The notes beneath the pieces were generated by a model. It saw only the letters and a program-made list of their open reading frames with translations. It ran no database searches and was not told where the DNA came from. DNA of 6,357 nucleotides, from positions 1-6,357 of the forward strand of contig CANHRW010000120.1 in the NCBI GenBank assembly GCA_947462865.1, written 5' to 3'. Source of the DNA: Bacteroidota bacterium. Lineage in GTDB: Bacteria; Bacteroidota; Bacteroidia; UKL13-3. This document shows positions 6,065-6,357 of this stretch, piece after piece (the first letter of the stretch is position 1; every line of letters begins with the position of its first letter). The translations under genes were made by a program, and so were the position numbers.

Positions 6065-6357
6065 ATGCAAAAATGGGGTATCATGTTATTGTTGATGCTT
6101 TGTCATCAACTCAATGCTCAGGTACAAAACAAAATGGATTGGTTTGCCGATGCCAAATTGGGTATATTTATTCATTGGGGCATTTATGCCGTTGATGGAA
6201 CCAGTGAATCATGGGCCTTTTACAATAAAAGAGTGCCTTACTCAGCTTATATGGATCAAATAAAAGGATTCAAAGCAAATCAATACAAACCCAAAGAATG
6301 GGCCGAATTAATTGCACAATCAGGGGCAAAATACGCAGTCATTACCACCAAACACCA
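6065..6357 (+). CDS. Alpha-L-fucosidase, GH29, secreted (3'-truncated)
   Basis: The window ends after 97 complete codons; the frame is open to the edge. An in-frame TAA lies two codons before ATG 6065, so this is the first possible start. Residues 1-19 form a signal peptide (MQKWGIMLLLMLCHQLNAQ) with cleavage likely after Ala18; LMLC lacks the small residue before Cys needed for a good lipobox. The mature part opens with the GH29 hallmark WFADAKLGIFIHWGIYAVDG (from residue 26), followed by a Tyr/Phe-rich segment, KANQYKPKEWAELIAQSGAKYAVITTKH at the end, which is the conserved stretch before HDGF in this family. GH29 enzymes hydrolyse terminal alpha-L-fucose from glycans or algal polysaccharides by a retaining mechanism; the Asp nucleophile lies beyond the window. 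The signal peptide suggests periplasmic or surface action. No SusC/SusD or other glycan genes are visible on this side. Confidence 0.93.
   Translation, partial: MQKWGIMLLLMLCHQLNAQVQNKMDWFADAKLGIFIHWGIYAVDGTSESWAFYNKRVPYSAYMDQIKGFKANQYKPKEWAELIAQSGAKYAVITTKH

Noticed and set aside
1..6357. CRISPR array, tRNA, rRNA, insertion sequence or prophage signal
   Set aside because: No regularly spaced repeats, tRNA-like cloverleaf, transposase, integrase or phage structural gene was found on either strand.

Overview
The window looks like chromosomal DNA of a member of the Bacteroidota (Flavobacteriia, Chitinophagia or Sphingobacteriia type). The evidence is low GC, few recognisable Shine-Dalgarno sequences, a START-domain protein, a PhnA/YjdM protein and an exported GH29 fucosidase, and a run of photolyase-superfamily genes whose closest remembered relatives are from this phylum. 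The assignment rests on protein character only, because there is no rRNA or tRNA in the window.

Region 1-3878 (+ strand) is a tightly packed run of three photolyase/cryptochrome-superfamily genes, each from a different branch. The first, cut by the left edge, belongs to the FeS-BCP/PhrB (DPRP) family of prokaryotic (6-4) photolyases, but none of the four cysteines that bind the 4Fe-4S cluster in PhrB is present at its usual place. The second has the catalytic FAD domain first and a small alpha/beta domain last, the inverted layout of the NewPHL class of photolyases acting on single-stranded DNA. The third has the classical order (antenna domain, then FAD domain), but its FAD-pocket motif differs strongly from E. 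coli PhrB: the Asn facing flavin N5 aligns with His, and the proximal Trp of the electron-transfer triad aligns with Phe. The genes overlap by 8 bases (1/2) and are 17 bases apart (2/3), so they are probably co-transcribed. The natural reading is a light-dependent DNA repair operon covering different lesions or DNA forms, possibly with a light-sensing member.

Region 3879-4867 holds a 152-base gap with a nested inverted repeat, then a gene for a protein with an N-terminal C2HC zinc knuckle and a C-terminal PH-like region, of unknown role. It converges with the next gene with only three bases between the stop codons.

Region 4871-5945 (- strand) carries a probably exported START/SRPBCC lipid-binding-type protein and, upstream of it, yjdM (phnA). 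Between them a 57-base nested hairpin lies directly after the yjdM stop, and its inner stem pairs better in the minus-strand transcript.

Region 5946-6357 is a divergent intergenic region followed by the first 97 codons of a secreted alpha-L-fucosidase (GH29), cut by the right edge. There is no sign of a mobile element, CRISPR array, prophage or stable RNA gene. The point of greatest interest is the triple photolyase cluster with three unusual active-site or cofactor features.
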